Below, in pieces: positions 7,902-17,360 of a stretch of DNA of 33,441 nt. The position numbers and the translations under genes were made by a program. The stretch is from Alteromonas sp. ASW11-130 (lineage in GTDB: Bacteria; Pseudomonadota; Gammaproteobacteria; Enterobacterales; Alteromonadaceae): contig NZ_JAPFRE010000024.1 in the NCBI RefSeq assembly GCF_026183735.1, positions 1 through 33,441 on the forward strand. Reading direction: 5' to 3'. The notes below the pieces were generated by a model, which saw nothing but the letters and a program-made list of their open reading frames with translations, searched no databases and was not told the DNA's origin. Numbering within the stretch: position 1 is the first letter of the stretch; each line of letters starts with the position of its first letter.

Positions 7902-8852
7902 TCATGGCATAAAACCGTTAATAATGTCGCTTTTGAATACCGCCATAATCTTATCTGCATAATTCGGATCGGTGGCATAGCCAGCTCGTTGCAGCTCGCT
8001 GAAATAGCTCTGCGTATCAGCACCGTTTTCGACTGCTTGCTGATACCGTGGCTGTGACCGAATAAAGTCAACATAGTCATGCACAGCTTCTTTAATAGAT
8101 TCATACGCACGAAACGCTGCTTTGTGTTTTTTTGCTACGCCGCCTTCGAACTCAAGCGTATCGACAATTGCTTGCTTTCCCTCCCATGAGCGGTTTGCTT
8201 TAATACCAAACAGGTTATGGCTGCTATTTCCTTTTGCATCGTGAATAATAAATTTCCCCCAACCCGTTTCGACCGCGGCCTGGGCAATTATAGCTTTAGG
8301 GTCGGTACCCAATAATTCAGCAGCTTCGCGAGCATGGGGATACAATGCTTGAATAAAGCTTTCCTGATCGTCAAACATAGGCGCTTTAAAAGATGATGCT
8401 GCACCCATGCTGTTTGATTCTAAAACCTTTTCTTGCGTTATTTTGACCTGTGCACGTTGGGATTGGTTCAACGAAGTAATATTGCCGTCATCACGTATGA
8501 CACTGGCTGGTGTGAAATCTTTATCTTGCTGGCCTAATTGCTGCACGATCAAATCTGCCAATCCCAGACCACCGCCCGCAGATAAATCAGCGGCTAGCTG
8601 CTGGTCATGCATTTCCTGATAGAACTTAACCTGCTGCGAATTGAATGGACTATTTTCATCTGCAATGGCTTCTTGCGCCTTGCGCATTGATTTAAACATC
8701 ATCTGGACGAAAATGGCTTCGAACTGTTGCGCAGCTTCCTCCAACACTTCCTCATCACCAGATGCAATGGCTTCGCGAAGCTTGTTCACGCTACCTAAGT
8801 CATGAACATTCCTTGCCATATCAAGCTTGCTATGCGCGGAATTCATATTCAT
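7902..8852 (-). CDS. flgJ: Rod assembly protein / peptidoglycan hydrolase
   Basis: A two-domain FlgJ of 316 residues. The N-terminal rod-cap domain (about 20-105; EEAAQQFEAIFVQMMFKSMR) scaffolds rod assembly in the periplasm. The C-terminal glucosaminidase-type domain (about 160-310) opens the peptidoglycan; the motif QAAVETGWGK places the likely catalytic Glu at 195, followed by NLFGIKA. The linker (110-160) is polar. Its ATG overlaps the flgI stop codon by one base (TAATG), indicating translational coupling. The dual-domain form is typical of beta- and gammaproteobacteria. Confidence 0.96.
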   Translation of the reverse strand: MNMNSAHSKLDMARNVHDLGSVNKLREAIASGDEEVLEEAAQQFEAIFVQMMFKSMRKAQEAIADENSPFNSQQVKFYQEMHDQQLAADLSAGGGLGLADLIVQQLGQQDKDFTPASVIRDDGNITSLNQSQRAQVKITQEKVLESNSMGAASSFKAPMFDDQESFIQALYPHAREAAELLGTDPKAIIAQAAVETGWGKFIIHDAKGNSSHNLFGIKANRSWEGKQAIVDTLEFEGGVAKKHKAAFRAYESIKEAVHDYVDFIRSQPRYQQAVENGADTQSYFSELQRAGYATDPNYADKIMAVFKSDIINGFMP

Positions 8853-9964
8853 TAGATCACCACCAGCTCACCACGTAACGCCCCTGCTTGACGCAACGCT
8901 TCTAGAATAGCCATTAAATCACCTGGTGCTGCGCCAACTTCATTCACAGCACGCACGAGCTGATCGAGGGTTACACCTGGTTCAAACTTAAACATTCTGC
9001 TGTCACTCATATCCACATCAACGATGGAGCGAGTGGTCACCACAGTTTCACCTTCACCTAACGCATTAGGCTGGGTCACCTGTTGATTTTCAGAAATCGT
9101 CACGGTTAATCCACCATGCGTAATCGCCGCGGGTAACAAGCGAACATCTTGGCCGATGACAATGGTGCCAGTGCGGCTATTTATCACTACCCTGGCTGGC
9201 GCCGCAGAAGGCTCAAAGTCAAAGCTCTGTAATGTCGCTAGGAAACCGACTCGCTGGCCTCTATCACGAGGGGCCCTGACTCTGACCGACGCAGCATCGA
9301 TTGGCTCGGCAATGGTATACCCTTGATCCGGTTGTGCACCTAAGCGTTCGTTAATCGTATCGGCTAAGCGTTTGGCTGTGGAAAAATCAGGGTGGTGTAA
9401 GTTAAGTGTCAAGCTATCACCATTAGCAAACCCGCTGGGAATAGTTTGTTCAACCAAGGCACCATTAGGGATACGTCCTACCGTAGGAGTGTTGGACACA
9501 ATACGCGAGCCATCGCCACCTTGAGCGCCAAAACCACTGACAACCAGACTTCCCTGAGCAACAGCATATACACGACCATCTACCCCACGCAAAAAGGTTT
9601 GTAGAAGGGTGCCACCGTGCAAACTGCTGGCTTCGCCTACTGAAGAGACCGTGACGTCGATAGTTTGGCCTGGCTTTATAAAGGCTGGCATACTAGCGTG
9701 TACCGCTACTGCTGCGACGTTTTTAATTTTAGGTTTAGTATTAGGATCTAAACTAATACCAAAATTGCTTAGCATGGTTCGGAAGCTTTGCTCAGTAAAT
9801 GGACTTTGCTCACCCGTGCCAGGCAAACCCACTACCAAACCGTAACCCACTAGCTGATTACTTCTCACGCCCTGAATACTGGCCACATCTTTTATACGTT
9901 GCGCGTCTACACTACTGGATATTGCAATTAATATAAAAGTCAGAACGAGGTAAAACGTTTTCAT
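8852..9964 (-). CDS. flgI: Flagellar P-ring protein
   Basis: FlgI forms the P ring around the rod in the peptidoglycan layer. I start it at [21 protein letters not shown], which gives a normal Sec signal peptide cut after VDA and has AGGGG 8 nt upstream; the frame is open 8 codons further to an ATG that overlaps flgH. The mature protein begins [21 protein letters not shown], the family signature. Length 370 residues matches the family. It lies between flgH and flgJ in the usual order. Confidence 0.96.
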   Translation of the reverse strand: MKTFYLVLTFILIAISSSVDAQRIKDVASIQGVRSNQLVGYGLVVGLPGTGEQSPFTEQSFRTMLSNFGISLDPNTKPKIKNVAAVAVHASMPAFIKPGQTIDVTVSSVGEASSLHGGTLLQTFLRGVDGRVYAVAQGSLVVSGFGAQGGDGSRIVSNTPTVGRIPNGALVEQTIPSGFANGDSLTLNLHHPDFSTAKRLADTINERLGAQPDQGYTIAEPIDAASVRVRAPRDRGQRVGFLATLQSFDFEPSAAPARVVINSRTGTIVIGQDVRLLPAAITHGGLTVTISENQQVTQPNALGEGETVVTTRSIVDVDMSDSRMFKFEPGVTLDQLVRAVNEVGAAPGDLMAILEALRQAGALRGELVVI

Positions 9965-9972
9965 AACATCCC

Positions 9973-10653
9973 CTAAATTGGCCACCATTCAGAAGAAAAG
10001 AAGCGAGATAACCAGCCTTTTTCCTGAGAACGGGCGAAAGAGCCAGTACCACTGTATTGAATTCTGGCGTTAGCTATCTTTGTGGAAACAATTTCATTTT
10101 GTGGACTGATATCAGCCGGGCGGATTATCCCAGTCAGACGAATATATTCGTCTCCGTGATTCAGAGTGAGCCACTTTTCACCGCGAATTACTAAGTTTTG
10201 GTTGGGTAATACATCCACCACGGTGACTGATATTGCGCCAGATAAGCTATTGCTTTGATTTGCTTGCGCGTCGCCATCGAAACTATCTCCGGCAGACACA
10301 CCCAATTGAATTGACTGAGGTCCTAGGTTAACCGTATTCCCCCCTAGCCCTGTGATAGGTTGCAAATCAACTTCTGTGTCTTTCGAGGTAGACGTTCTTG
10401 CTGATTTTGAAGCGTTAGTGTTTTCACTCAATGTCACGGTTATGAGATCGCCTATTCGTCTCGCCGTGACATCTGAATAAAGGCTATTCGCCATATTGGC
10501 TCGGAAAAGCGCCCCATCTTCAATGATATGCTCTCGAGGAATATTTGGGATAACGGGCGCAAAAAGCGGATCATTGGCTTGTACTGGCGGCTCAGAAGTG
10601 CTCATGCATCCGCTAAGTACTAAACCGACAATGTAAACTATTCCAAACCGCAT
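9973..10653 (-). CDS. flgH: Flagellar L-ring lipoprotein
   Basis: FlgH forms the L ring in the outer membrane. The 226-residue precursor has a lipoprotein signal with the lipobox LSGC (Cys16). Family features include [20 protein letters not shown] and a C-terminal block running from NGEKWL-like sequence ([19 protein letters not shown]) to [16 protein letters not shown] precedes the ATG by 5 nt. The flgI start follows 8 nt after the flgH stop codon. Confidence 0.96.
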   Translation of the reverse strand: MRFGIVYIVGLVLSGCMSTSEPPVQANDPLFAPVIPNIPREHIIEDGALFRANMANSLYSDVTARRIGDLITVTLSENTNASKSARTSTSKDTEVDLQPITGLGGNTVNLGPQSIQLGVSAGDSFDGDAQANQSNSLSGAISVTVVDVLPNQNLVIRGEKWLTLNHGDEYIRLTGIIRPADISPQNEIVSTKIANARIQYSGTGSFARSQEKGWLSRFFSSEWWPI

Positions 10654-10664
10654 GATATCACCTG

Positions 10665-11453
10665 TTATAATTGTTGAATAACCTGACCTAGCATCTGGTC
10701 AACTGAAGAAATAACTTTGGAGTTCATTTCATACAAGCGCTGACTCTCAATCAGGTTTACCAACTCTTCCGTTACATTAACGTTGGATGTCTCCAACGCC
10801 CCCTGAACGATAGTGCCTAAGCCTTGCAATCCGGGAATACCTTGAATTGGCGCACCGCTAACAGCGGTTTCAACGAACAGGTTCTGGCCTGTCGGTTGCA
10901 AACCAGTCGGATTAATAAAATCGGAAATGTTAATTTGACCGATAACCTGAGGTTCGGCTTCACCTCGCACGGTCACTGACACTTCGCCATCCTGGGAGAT
11001 ACTGATCTGTTGGGCGTCTTCTGGAACAGCAATTTCTGGTTGCAATAAAAATCCGGCCCCGGGCGTTACTATTTGGCCTTGATCATTTAGAGTAAATTGT
11101 CCATTTCGGGTATACGCAATAGTGCCGTCAGGTTGCAGAATTTCGAAAAATCCGCGCCCCTGGATAGACATATCCAGTGAATTTTGCGTGGTAATCATAT
11201 TTCCCTGAGTATGGGATTTTTGCGTGGCTACCACCTTAGACCCGGCGCCCAGCATTAAACCCGAAGGCCGTTCAGTATCTGCCGATGAGCGTCCGCCAGG
11301 CTGGTTAATATTTTGGTAAAGCAAATCTTCGAAAACAGCGCGGTCTTTTTTAAAGCCTACTGTCGATGCGTTCGCCAAGTTGTTGGAAACTACAGCCACA
11401 TCTGTTTGTGCCGCATCTAGTCCGGTTTTACTGATCCATAACGCTGGATGCAT
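10665..11453 (-). CDS. flgG: Flagellar distal rod protein
   Basis: FlgG makes the distal rod. The 262-residue protein starts MHPALWISKTGLDAAQTD with the rod/hook motif VVSNNLANASTVGFKKDRA, has a central domain with GRGFFEI, and ends with LVNLIESQRLYEMNSKVISS. A strong AGGAGG lies before the ATG. It is separated from flgF by a 64-nt spacer that contains a short heptamer repeat. Confidence 0.96.
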   Translation of the reverse strand: MHPALWISKTGLDAAQTDVAVVSNNLANASTVGFKKDRAVFEDLLYQNINQPGGRSSADTERPSGLMLGAGSKVVATQKSHTQGNMITTQNSLDMSIQGRGFFEILQPDGTIAYTRNGQFTLNDQGQIVTPGAGFLLQPEIAVPEDAQQISISQDGEVSVTVRGEAEPQVIGQINISDFINPTGLQPTGQNLFVETAVSGAPIQGIPGLQGLGTIVQGALETSNVNVTEELVNLIESQRLYEMNSKVISSVDQMLGQVIQQL

Positions 11454-11481
11454 AACGACCTCCTAAAAGAGTTTAGTGCTC

Positions 11482-11509
11482 TATTACTTATTACTTATTA
11501 CTTTTTACT
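11482..11509. repeat. Heptanucleotide tandem repeat between flgF and flgG
   Basis: Three perfect copies of TATTACT followed by a fourth with one change (TTTTACT) fill much of the 64-nt flgF-flgG spacer. It lies 29 nt or more upstream of the flgG start, outside its ribosome-binding site. Copy number could vary between strains. Confidence 0.7.
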
Positions 11510-11517
11510 TTCAAAAG

Positions 11518-12261
11518 TTACAGAATACGCAACATCATATTGCCTTGCTGATCCAGATCATCCGCTTGTTTCATTAGCTTTACTTGCAGTTCGTAATGAC
11601 GCTGGAGACTTATCATATTGACCATTTCGTTAACTGCATTAACGTTCGAGCCTTCAAGCGTACCTGATAGCAAATTCACTTGTTCACTAGCTTCAAAAAT
11701 GTCACCGTTCTTGGCCTGAAATAAACCGTCGGCACGCCTTTCTATACTATTGAGATCAGGATTGACCAGCTTTAGCCTTCCCACTTCTTCAGAAACGTTA
11801 ACAGGTGCGCCTATAGGACGGGTTGAAATAGTCCCATCCATATCAATGTTTAAATTGTCTAGCGGTACGGGTAAAAATATTGGACCGGCATCACCTAATA
11901 CGATATTACCGTGCATATCCGTCAAAACGCCGTCGGGTCCTAACTGAAAGCTCCCATCGCGGGAGTAGACTTCATTACCATTGGCATCTTGAACGGCGAA
12001 AAAGCCTTTTCCTTGAATAGCGACATCAAGGTCACGAGCGGTCTGTATCATTGCGCCCGTTTCATAATTATTAGAAGGACTTTCTGTCAGGGAAAATACA
12101 CGCGTAGGTAAGCCGCCATCATATACTGGCATTGCTCTAGCTTGTTCAAGTTGAGCTTTAAAACCAATAGTTTGAGCGTTGGCTAAGTTATTCGCTCTGA
12201 TTCCTGTAGCCAGCAAATCCTGTTTGGCCCCACTGGCGGCAATCCAAAGTAATTTATCCAT
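11518..12261 (-). CDS. flgF: Flagellar proximal rod protein
   Basis: FlgF is a proximal rod subunit. The 247-residue product begins MDKLLWIAASGAKQDLLATG, with RANNLANAQTIGFKAQLEQAR, the GKGFFAV motif, and a C-terminal rod coil (VNEMVNMISLQRHYELQVKL). It is the first gene of the second rod/ring/junction operon (flgFGHIJKL) and has its own sigma54 promoter, being separated from flgE by a terminator. Confidence 0.95.
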   Translation of the reverse strand: MDKLLWIAASGAKQDLLATGIRANNLANAQTIGFKAQLEQARAMPVYDGGLPTRVFSLTESPSNNYETGAMIQTARDLDVAIQGKGFFAVQDANGNEVYSRDGSFQLGPDGVLTDMHGNIVLGDAGPIFLPVPLDNLNIDMDGTISTRPIGAPVNVSEEVGRLKLVNPDLNSIERRADGLFQAKNGDIFEASEQVNLLSGTLEGSNVNAVNEMVNMISLQRHYELQVKLMKQADDLDQQGNMMLRIL

Positions 12262-12301
12262 GACTGACTTTTGACGATAAGTAATTCATACAACTAATTT
12301 T

Positions 12302-12316
12302 GCAAGGGTGATGCCA
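12302..12316 (-). promoter_or_regulatory. Sigma54 promoter of the flgFGHIJKL operon
   Basis: TGGCAT-N5-TTGC on the minus strand matches the -24/-12 consensus TGGCAC-N5-TTGC at 9 of 10 positions and keeps the invariant GG and GC. It sits about 40 nt upstream of the flgF start and downstream of the flgE terminator. Polar flagellar systems use sigma54 with FlrA/FlrC-type activators for these genes. Confidence 0.85.
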
Positions 12317-12339
12317 AATGTGACAATTTGAGAAAAGAA

Positions 12340-12363
12340 AAAAGGCCGCGGAAGCGGCCTTTT
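12340..12363 (-). terminator. Rho-independent terminator of flgBCDE
   Basis: A perfect 10-bp stem AAAAGGCCGC / GCGGCCTTTT with a 4-nt loop, followed on the minus strand by a TTTC-TTTT tract, 17 nt beyond the flgE stop codon. It separates flgBCDE from the next operon. Confidence 0.9.
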
Positions 12364-12379
12364 CAAGATCATGATTTTA

Positions 12380-13765
12380 TTAACGAATATTCAATATTGT
12401 CTGGTTAAGCTGGTTATTCACTTCAAGCGCTCTTGAGTTTGCCTGGAAGTTACGCTGGGCAATGATGAGGTCAATTAGTTCCGTTGTGAGGTTAACATTT
12501 GCCTGTTCAAGTGCAGAGGAGTTGATTTCACCAAACGTTCCCGTAGTTGCTTCACCTGCAAGTGCTTCACCAGATTCAATACTTTCTTTCCATTGTGTAT
12601 TGCTTTCCTGGGTTAAACCCTGTTCGTTAGAAAAGCGAACCAAGGCGACTCTGACAATAGGTTCGGATGTACCATTTGAGAACGTTGCTCTGACTAACCC
12701 ATCTGGGCCGATATCAATGCCCGTCAATCTACCTACTGGAAGACCGTCTTGTTCAAGTGAGGTTACTTCAAACGATGAAGCAAATTGTGTAGGTTCGTTC
12801 GTAGTCGCTATAGCGGGGTTTAAATTAAAGTCGACAGCGACTTGCTGCGAAACATCAGAGCCATTACTAAGAATGGTGCCACCTAGAGCTTCAGTCACTA
12901 TTTTAAAGTCAGTTTGCCCCACGCCATCGGGTGACTCTATACCAATAAAGTCGCCCCCTGCGCTAAACTTTAGTTTACCGGCGGTAACATCATTACCGGT
13001 GGCGGTCCCCAAAGCGTTTGCTGCGGTTGCTGGGTCGGAATCGGAGCCATCCGAGTTCACTAAATCGACCAAATTTCCATCAACCGCGGTGGCAAAAAAC
13101 CATTCGTTGGTCACCGCAGGATCAGGATCTTTAACGAAATAGTAGGTCATAACATGGCTGTCGCCCAGTGAATCATAAATGGTTACTGAGGTTGCTGCGT
13201 TATAGGTAAGCGGATCATCAGGATCAAACTGAATAGGGTCTACGGCGGTATCGCTTGCAGGCAAGTTCATACGAATATCAACTTCAGACGTTTTTTGTGG
13301 CGAACCTGATGAATCTGGGATGCGCACTGGTACAGTAGTACTAAGTGCCACTGATGAACTAGAACCGTCACTATTTACTGGGAAACCCATTAGGTTATCC
13401 CCGTTGCTGTTGACTACAAAGTTATCTGAGTCCAGCTTAAATTGTCCCGCCCGGGTAAACGAATAATCTCTTGACGTAATTTCAGGTACGGTGGCGAAAA
13501 AACCGTTCCCTGTTATTGCCAGATCCAGTGCCGTGTCTGTGAACTGTAAACTTCCCTGAGAGAACTGTTGTGCCACTTCCAATGTGAGAACACCATCACC
13601 CACTTTGGTATCTCCACCTGCTAATAATGAAGATGCATAGACGTCACCGAATTCAGCTCGGGATTCTTTAAAGCCAACGGTGTTCACGTTTGCGATGTTG
13701 TTCGCGGTGACATCAAGGTCTTTTTGAGCGGCGGCAACGCCACTTAATGCAATGTTAAAAGACAT
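12380..13765 (-). CDS. flgE: Flagellar hook protein
   Basis: FlgE polymerises into the hook. The 461-residue protein has the N-terminal motif MSFNIALSGVAAAQKDLDVTANNIANVNTVGFK in outline, a GNGFFAT motif near residue 90, a large variable middle, and the C-terminal coil (NVNLTTELIDLIIAQRNFQAN...). It is the last gene of flgBCDE: 16 nt follow flgD, with a GGAG-type ribosome-binding site in the spacer, and a terminator follows. Confidence 0.96.
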   Translation of the reverse strand: MSFNIALSGVAAAQKDLDVTANNIANVNTVGFKESRAEFGDVYASSLLAGGDTKVGDGVLTLEVAQQFSQGSLQFTDTALDLAITGNGFFATVPEITSRDYSFTRAGQFKLDSDNFVVNSNGDNLMGFPVNSDGSSSSVALSTTVPVRIPDSSGSPQKTSEVDIRMNLPASDTAVDPIQFDPDDPLTYNAATSVTIYDSLGDSHVMTYYFVKDPDPAVTNEWFFATAVDGNLVDLVNSDGSDSDPATAANALGTATGNDVTAGKLKFSAGGDFIGIESPDGVGQTDFKIVTEALGGTILSNGSDVSQQVAVDFNLNPAIATTNEPTQFASSFEVTSLEQDGLPVGRLTGIDIGPDGLVRATFSNGTSEPIVRVALVRFSNEQGLTQESNTQWKESIESGEALAGEATTGTFGEINSSALEQANVNLTTELIDLIIAQRNFQANSRALEVNNQLNQTILNIR

Positions 13766-13781
13766 AACTCACTCTCTCCTA

Positions 13782-14468
13782 CTAACTACCAATTTGGATA
13801 ACATCATCTAGCTTGATGCTGACATTTCCATCCAAATTCAAAATAATACCCTTACCGCTGCCGGCAAGGCTTACGCTTCCAACATGGCGATTAATTGCAG
13901 TGGGAATTGCGATCCCTTCGCCTCCAGCCTCCCCCGTGGCTTTTACAACATAGTCCCCGGGAGGCATTGGATTGCCATGGGCATCCGTACCGTCCCAGTT
14001 GAAGCGGACGTTGCCCTTACCTTGCGTACCTGCATCAATAGTTTTAACAATTTCACCCAGCTGGTTTTGAACAGTGATTTTCATATTCTGTACAGTTTCA
14101 CCATTTACCACTACACCTGAAACTCCCGCCCCTTCAGCGTTCATATGGCCAATATTACTTTCAACAAGGACGTTTTGACCTATCAAACTGGAAGCCTGAA
14201 GCGCCTGATTGGAGGTCATTGAGGTGGCAAATGCTTCGAACTTATCGTTAAGTTGCGAAATACCATCCGCCATCGTAAAGGAGGTCATTTGCGCGACCAT
14301 CTGATCATTATCTACCGGTTTGGTCGGATCCTGGTTAGCCAATTGTTCTGTTAATAATGAGAAGAAGTCTTCCTGCGTCAGGTTCTGCTCGCTACCATCA
14401 GCGACTTTTACTTTCTCTTCCTGCCAGTATAAATCGTTGGTTAAATCGGAAGGGTTAATTGTGTTCAT
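13782..14468 (-). CDS. flgD: Flagellar hook capping protein
   Basis: FlgD is the scaffold that caps the growing hook and leaves when FlgK arrives. The 228-residue product has the family N-terminus (EDFFSLLTEQLANQDPTKPVD, then DNDQMVAQMTSF) and a C-terminal FlgI-like/Tudor and FN3 region (FNWDGTDAHGNPMPPGDY). It lies between flgC and flgE as usual. Confidence 0.95.
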   Translation of the reverse strand: MNTINPSDLTNDLYWQEEKVKVADGSEQNLTQEDFFSLLTEQLANQDPTKPVDNDQMVAQMTSFTMADGISQLNDKFEAFATSMTSNQALQASSLIGQNVLVESNIGHMNAEGAGVSGVVVNGETVQNMKITVQNQLGEIVKTIDAGTQGKGNVRFNWDGTDAHGNPMPPGDYVVKATGEAGGEGIAIPTAINRHVGSVSLAGSGKGIILNLDGNVSIKLDDVIQIGS

Positions 14469-14497
14469 TACAATTCCTCAATTACGGCTTAGGCTAA

Positions 14498-14920
14498 TTA
14501 CTGCCCTTGACCTAATTGCAGTACGCGGCGAAATAAACGTTTTGTGGTATCGGCTACCTGAACGTTAGTTTCGTATGCTTTTGAAGCAGACATCATGTCG
14601 GCCATTTCTTCAACGATATTTACATTCGGCTTATATATATAACCATCTGCATCAGCCATAGGATTATTAGGCGAGTACTCTATTTGCAAAGGGGCTTTGC
14701 TTTCTACGATACCTAATACTTTGACCCCGACGCCGTCACGTTGGTGTTCGGTTGCTTTTTGCAGCTCAGCGGCAAAAACTGGCTTACGTGCGCGGTAAGT
14801 TTCGCCCTCACTGCTACTTACACTGTTCGCGTTGGCAATATTACTAGCCGTGGTATTAAGACGAACAGACTCAGCTTCCATTCCTTGACTGGAAATTGAC
14901 ATAACATTAAATAAACTCAT
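14498..14920 (-). CDS. flgC: Flagellar proximal rod protein
   Basis: FlgC is a proximal rod subunit of 140 residues. It starts MSLFNVMSISSQGMEAESVR, with TTASNIANANSVSSSEGETYRARKP, and ends with a coil containing NIVEEMADMMSASKAYETNV, both family hallmarks. Its start overlaps the flgB stop codon in an ATGA arrangement, with GGAGGG upstream, so the two are translationally coupled. Confidence 0.96.
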   Translation of the reverse strand: MSLFNVMSISSQGMEAESVRLNTTASNIANANSVSSSEGETYRARKPVFAAELQKATEHQRDGVGVKVLGIVESKAPLQIEYSPNNPMADADGYIYKPNVNIVEEMADMMSASKAYETNVQVADTTKRLFRRVLQLGQGQ

Positions 14921-15321
14921 GCGCCTTGCCCTCCACTTAACGCTTTCTTCATACCCTTCAGCTTGCCTTTAACAAATTCAAGTGTGGCCTGATAACGCAA
15001 GCCGTTGTCCAAAAACGCATTACGTTCCTGTTGTAACTCTACTGAATTACCATCGCCTGTATCGGGCTGAAGAGGTAAGCGATACTGAATCATGGAGGTT
15101 GCATGCATGCTTCCGACCATGTGTTTGCTATCTGTGCGAACCATTGACTGTTTGTGATCGGTCTGAGCCATTTTCATCGCAGCTTGGAAATCTATATCCT
15201 TGGCTTTATACCCTGGGGTATTAGCATTTGCGATATTGCCAGAGATCAGCTCCATTCGCTGTTCTCTCAAATTTAACGCCTTCTGATGAAATCCGACTAA
15301 ACGATCTAAATCAATTGCCAT
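14917..15321 (-). CDS. flgB: Flagellar proximal rod protein
   Basis: FlgB is the innermost proximal rod subunit, 134 residues. The motif LREQRMELISGNIANANTPGYKA and the C-terminal AFLDNGLRYQATLEFVKGKLKG fit the family. A GAGGAG ribosome-binding site lies 8 nt upstream. It is the first gene of flgBCDE, directly behind a sigma54 promoter. Confidence 0.96.
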   Translation of the reverse strand: MAIDLDRLVGFHQKALNLREQRMELISGNIANANTPGYKAKDIDFQAAMKMAQTDHKQSMVRTDSKHMVGSMHATSMIQYRLPLQPDTGDGNSVELQQERNAFLDNGLRYQATLEFVKGKLKGMKKALSGGQGA

Positions 15322-15351
15322 ACTATTTACTCCTCTTACACAAAGGATATA

Positions 15352-15366
15352 GCAATTGAGATGCCA
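15352..15366 (-). promoter_or_regulatory. Sigma54 promoter of the flgBCDE operon
   Basis: TGGCAT-N5-TTGC on the minus strand, 9 of 10 consensus positions, about 30 nt before the flgB start and within the 80-nt cheR-flgB gap. It is near-identical in form to the flgF promoter, so both hook/rod operons should answer to the same activator. Confidence 0.87.
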
Positions 15367-15401
15367 AATTGATTTATTGGCTTAAGTAAAAAAGAATGTA
15401 G

Positions 15402-16235
15402 TTAGGGTTTACGTTGATAATAGAGGCCTGGAGAGCACTTCACCATGTTAAAATACGCGGTAGCTGTACTGATCGATTCAGATGCGCCAAGAAAAAGAAT
15501 ACCGTTCGGTTGCAGTAATCCGGCAATTTGTTGCAGTATTTTTTGTTTAATTGCCGGGGCAAAATAAATTAAGACATTACGGCAAAAGACAAGGTCGAAC
15601 TTCCCTAAATTCGCATAGGAATGCAGCAAATTCATACTGCGAAACGTTACCATACGTTTTAATTCGGGTTTCACCATCATGCGACCATCTTCATGACGCG
15701 TAAAGTAACGTTGTCTGCGTTCCTCCGATAACCCTCTGGCTAATGATAGCTCATCATAGATACCTTCTTCGCAACGAGCCAACATGGATGTCGACAAATC
15801 AGTGGCCACGATCTCGACTCCGCGTTTCAGAGAACTGGGGTTTTGACGTTGAAACTCCAAAACGGACATCGCTATAGAATAGGGTTCCTGCCCTGAAGAA
15901 CATGCCGCACTCCAAATTTTGAGTGGGCGAGATAGGGTCGAAAATTCTGGCAAAATGCGATTGACCAATAATTCAAAGGGGTAAGTGTCACGAAACCATA
16001 ACGTTTCATTAGTCGTCATGGCGTCGATAACAGACTGCAGCATATTCTTGTCTCTACCCGTCACCACCTTATTGATTAGGGTATCCAAGGCGTCAACATT
16101 ATAAGTATAGAGCAAAGAAGACAGACGGCTACGTACTAGATACTGCTTGTTTTCACCTAGTACTATGCCACATTGTTGCTCAAGAAAGCGCCCAAACTGA
16201 AGGTAACTTTCCTCAGAAACCTCTCTATTTTTCAA
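15402..16235 (-). CDS. cheR: Chemotaxis protein methyltransferase
   Basis: CheR methylates glutamates of chemoreceptors using S-adenosylmethionine. The 277-residue protein has an alpha-helical N-terminal domain (1-75) and a SAM-binding domain: MTTNETLWFRDTYPFELL, then IWSAACSSGQEPYSIAM (SAM loop), and FDLVFCRNVLIYF. It lacks the C-terminal pentapeptide-binding extras of large receptor-tethered variants beyond the usual beta-subdomain. It follows cheV by 12 nt; cheV-cheR beside flgB is a conserved arrangement in Vibrio and Alteromonadales. Confidence 0.95.
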   Translation of the reverse strand: MKNREVSEESYLQFGRFLEQQCGIVLGENKQYLVRSRLSSLLYTYNVDALDTLINKVVTGRDKNMLQSVIDAMTTNETLWFRDTYPFELLVNRILPEFSTLSRPLKIWSAACSSGQEPYSIAMSVLEFQRQNPSSLKRGVEIVATDLSTSMLARCEEGIYDELSLARGLSEERRQRYFTRHEDGRMMVKPELKRMVTFRSMNLLHSYANLGKFDLVFCRNVLIYFAPAIKQKILQQIAGLLQPNGILFLGASESISTATAYFNMVKCSPGLYYQRKP

Positions 16236-16247
16236 TCCGTTGCCGTC

Positions 16248-17180
16248 CTATTCTTGCTTAGGATTAACTAGCCATTTCTGTACCGCTGTTGCCAACTCGT
16301 CTGGATGGAACTTGGCAATAAAGTCATCAGCACCTACTTTTTTCACCATAGCCTGGTTAAAGACACCGCTCAGTGAGGTATGTAAGACTACATGCAACTT
16401 TTGCAGTTCAGGCGTATTTTTGATCTCCGCAGTTAATGTATAACCATCCATTTCGGGCATCTCGATATCAGACACCAGTACGCCCACCCGGTTGGTTACA
16501 TCGCCGTATTCTTCGGCAATTTGTTTTAACCTTTTTAAGGCTTCAAGACCATTTTTTGCGGTCTCAATTTCTAATCCTAGAGACGTTAATGCTTTTCTCA
16601 CTTGGTTACGAGCAACGGAAGAATCATCCGCGATAAAGATGATTTTATCTTCATTACCTTCAGTTTGCAGATTAGCTGCCACATCTGCGCTCACCTCTGC
16701 ATTCAGGGGAGAAATTTCGTTAAGAATCTTTTCAACATCTAAGATTTCAATCAGCTCATTTTCAACTTCGGTCACCGCTGTTAAATAGCTTGCTCGGCCA
16801 GTACCCTGAGGCGGTGGCATTATGGCGTCCCAGTTTGTGTTGATAATTCGCTCCACTGCACCTACCAAAAACCCTTGAACTGAGCGGTTATATTCTGCAA
16901 TTACAATAAAAGCGGAAGAAAGATCTTCAATTTTTCTTCCGCCCGTGGCCATACTTAAGTCGATAACCGATATAGTTTGCCCGCGAATGTGAGCTACACC
17001 TCTAACTAAAGCATTAAGTTTTGGCATTGAAGTGAGAGGGGGACATTGTAAAACTTCACGCACTTTAAAAACATTAATTCCAAACCGCTGACGCCCATTT
17101 AAACGGAACAACAGCAATTCCAGCCGATTTTGCCCAACTAACTGGGTTCGCTGGTTAACGGAATCTAGAATGCCTGACAT
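16248..17180 (-). CDS. cheV: Chemotaxis coupling/response-regulator hybrid
   Basis: CheV couples receptors to CheA and carries a receiver domain used for adaptation. The 310-residue protein has a CheW-like domain (about 15-160; FGINVFKVREVLQ, VRGVAHIRGQTISVIDL) and a receiver domain (about 178-305) with the acidic pair Asp185-Asp186, phospho-acceptor Asp238 (LVSDIEMPEMDGY), Thr268 and Lys290. AGAGGTGAT precedes the ATG. No clear sigma54 or sigma28 box was found for it in the divergent gap with flgA. Confidence 0.95.
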   Translation of the reverse strand: MSGILDSVNQRTQLVGQNRLELLLFRLNGRQRFGINVFKVREVLQCPPLTSMPKLNALVRGVAHIRGQTISVIDLSMATGGRKIEDLSSAFIVIAEYNRSVQGFLVGAVERIINTNWDAIMPPPQGTGRASYLTAVTEVENELIEILDVEKILNEISPLNAEVSADVAANLQTEGNEDKIIFIADDSSVARNQVRKALTSLGLEIETAKNGLEALKRLKQIAEEYGDVTNRVGVLVSDIEMPEMDGYTLTAEIKNTPELQKLHVVLHTSLSGVFNQAMVKKVGADDFIAKFHPDELATAVQKWLVNPKQE

Positions 17181-17200
17181 ACATCACCTCTTTAAAAATT

Positions 17201-17215
17201 GGGCACGAACATTGC
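17201..17215 (+). promoter_or_regulatory. Sigma54 promoter of flgA(MN)
   Basis: GGGCAC-N5-TTGC on the plus strand keeps the invariant GG and GC and matches the consensus at 9 of 10 positions. Its start point would be about 130 nt upstream of flgA, in the cheV-flgA divergent gap. The longer leader makes it a little less certain than the other sigma54 sites. Confidence 0.6.
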
Positions 17216-17360
17216 GTTAGACCTGACTACTGAAACGTGAGCAGTAAAAATCGTCAAATAAGTGACATAACACTTTCCACTTAGCGGTCTTCTGCCATGT
17301 AGTGAACTTTAATCATAGACAAAATGTCACCAACTGAACACGAAAAAATGCAAAAAGAGT

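Noticed and set aside
12462..13142. 226-codon open frame on the plus strand opposite flgE
   Set aside because: It lies wholly inside the clear hook-protein gene, is Ser/Pro-rich as expected of an antisense frame, and has no matching promoter or ribosome-binding site.
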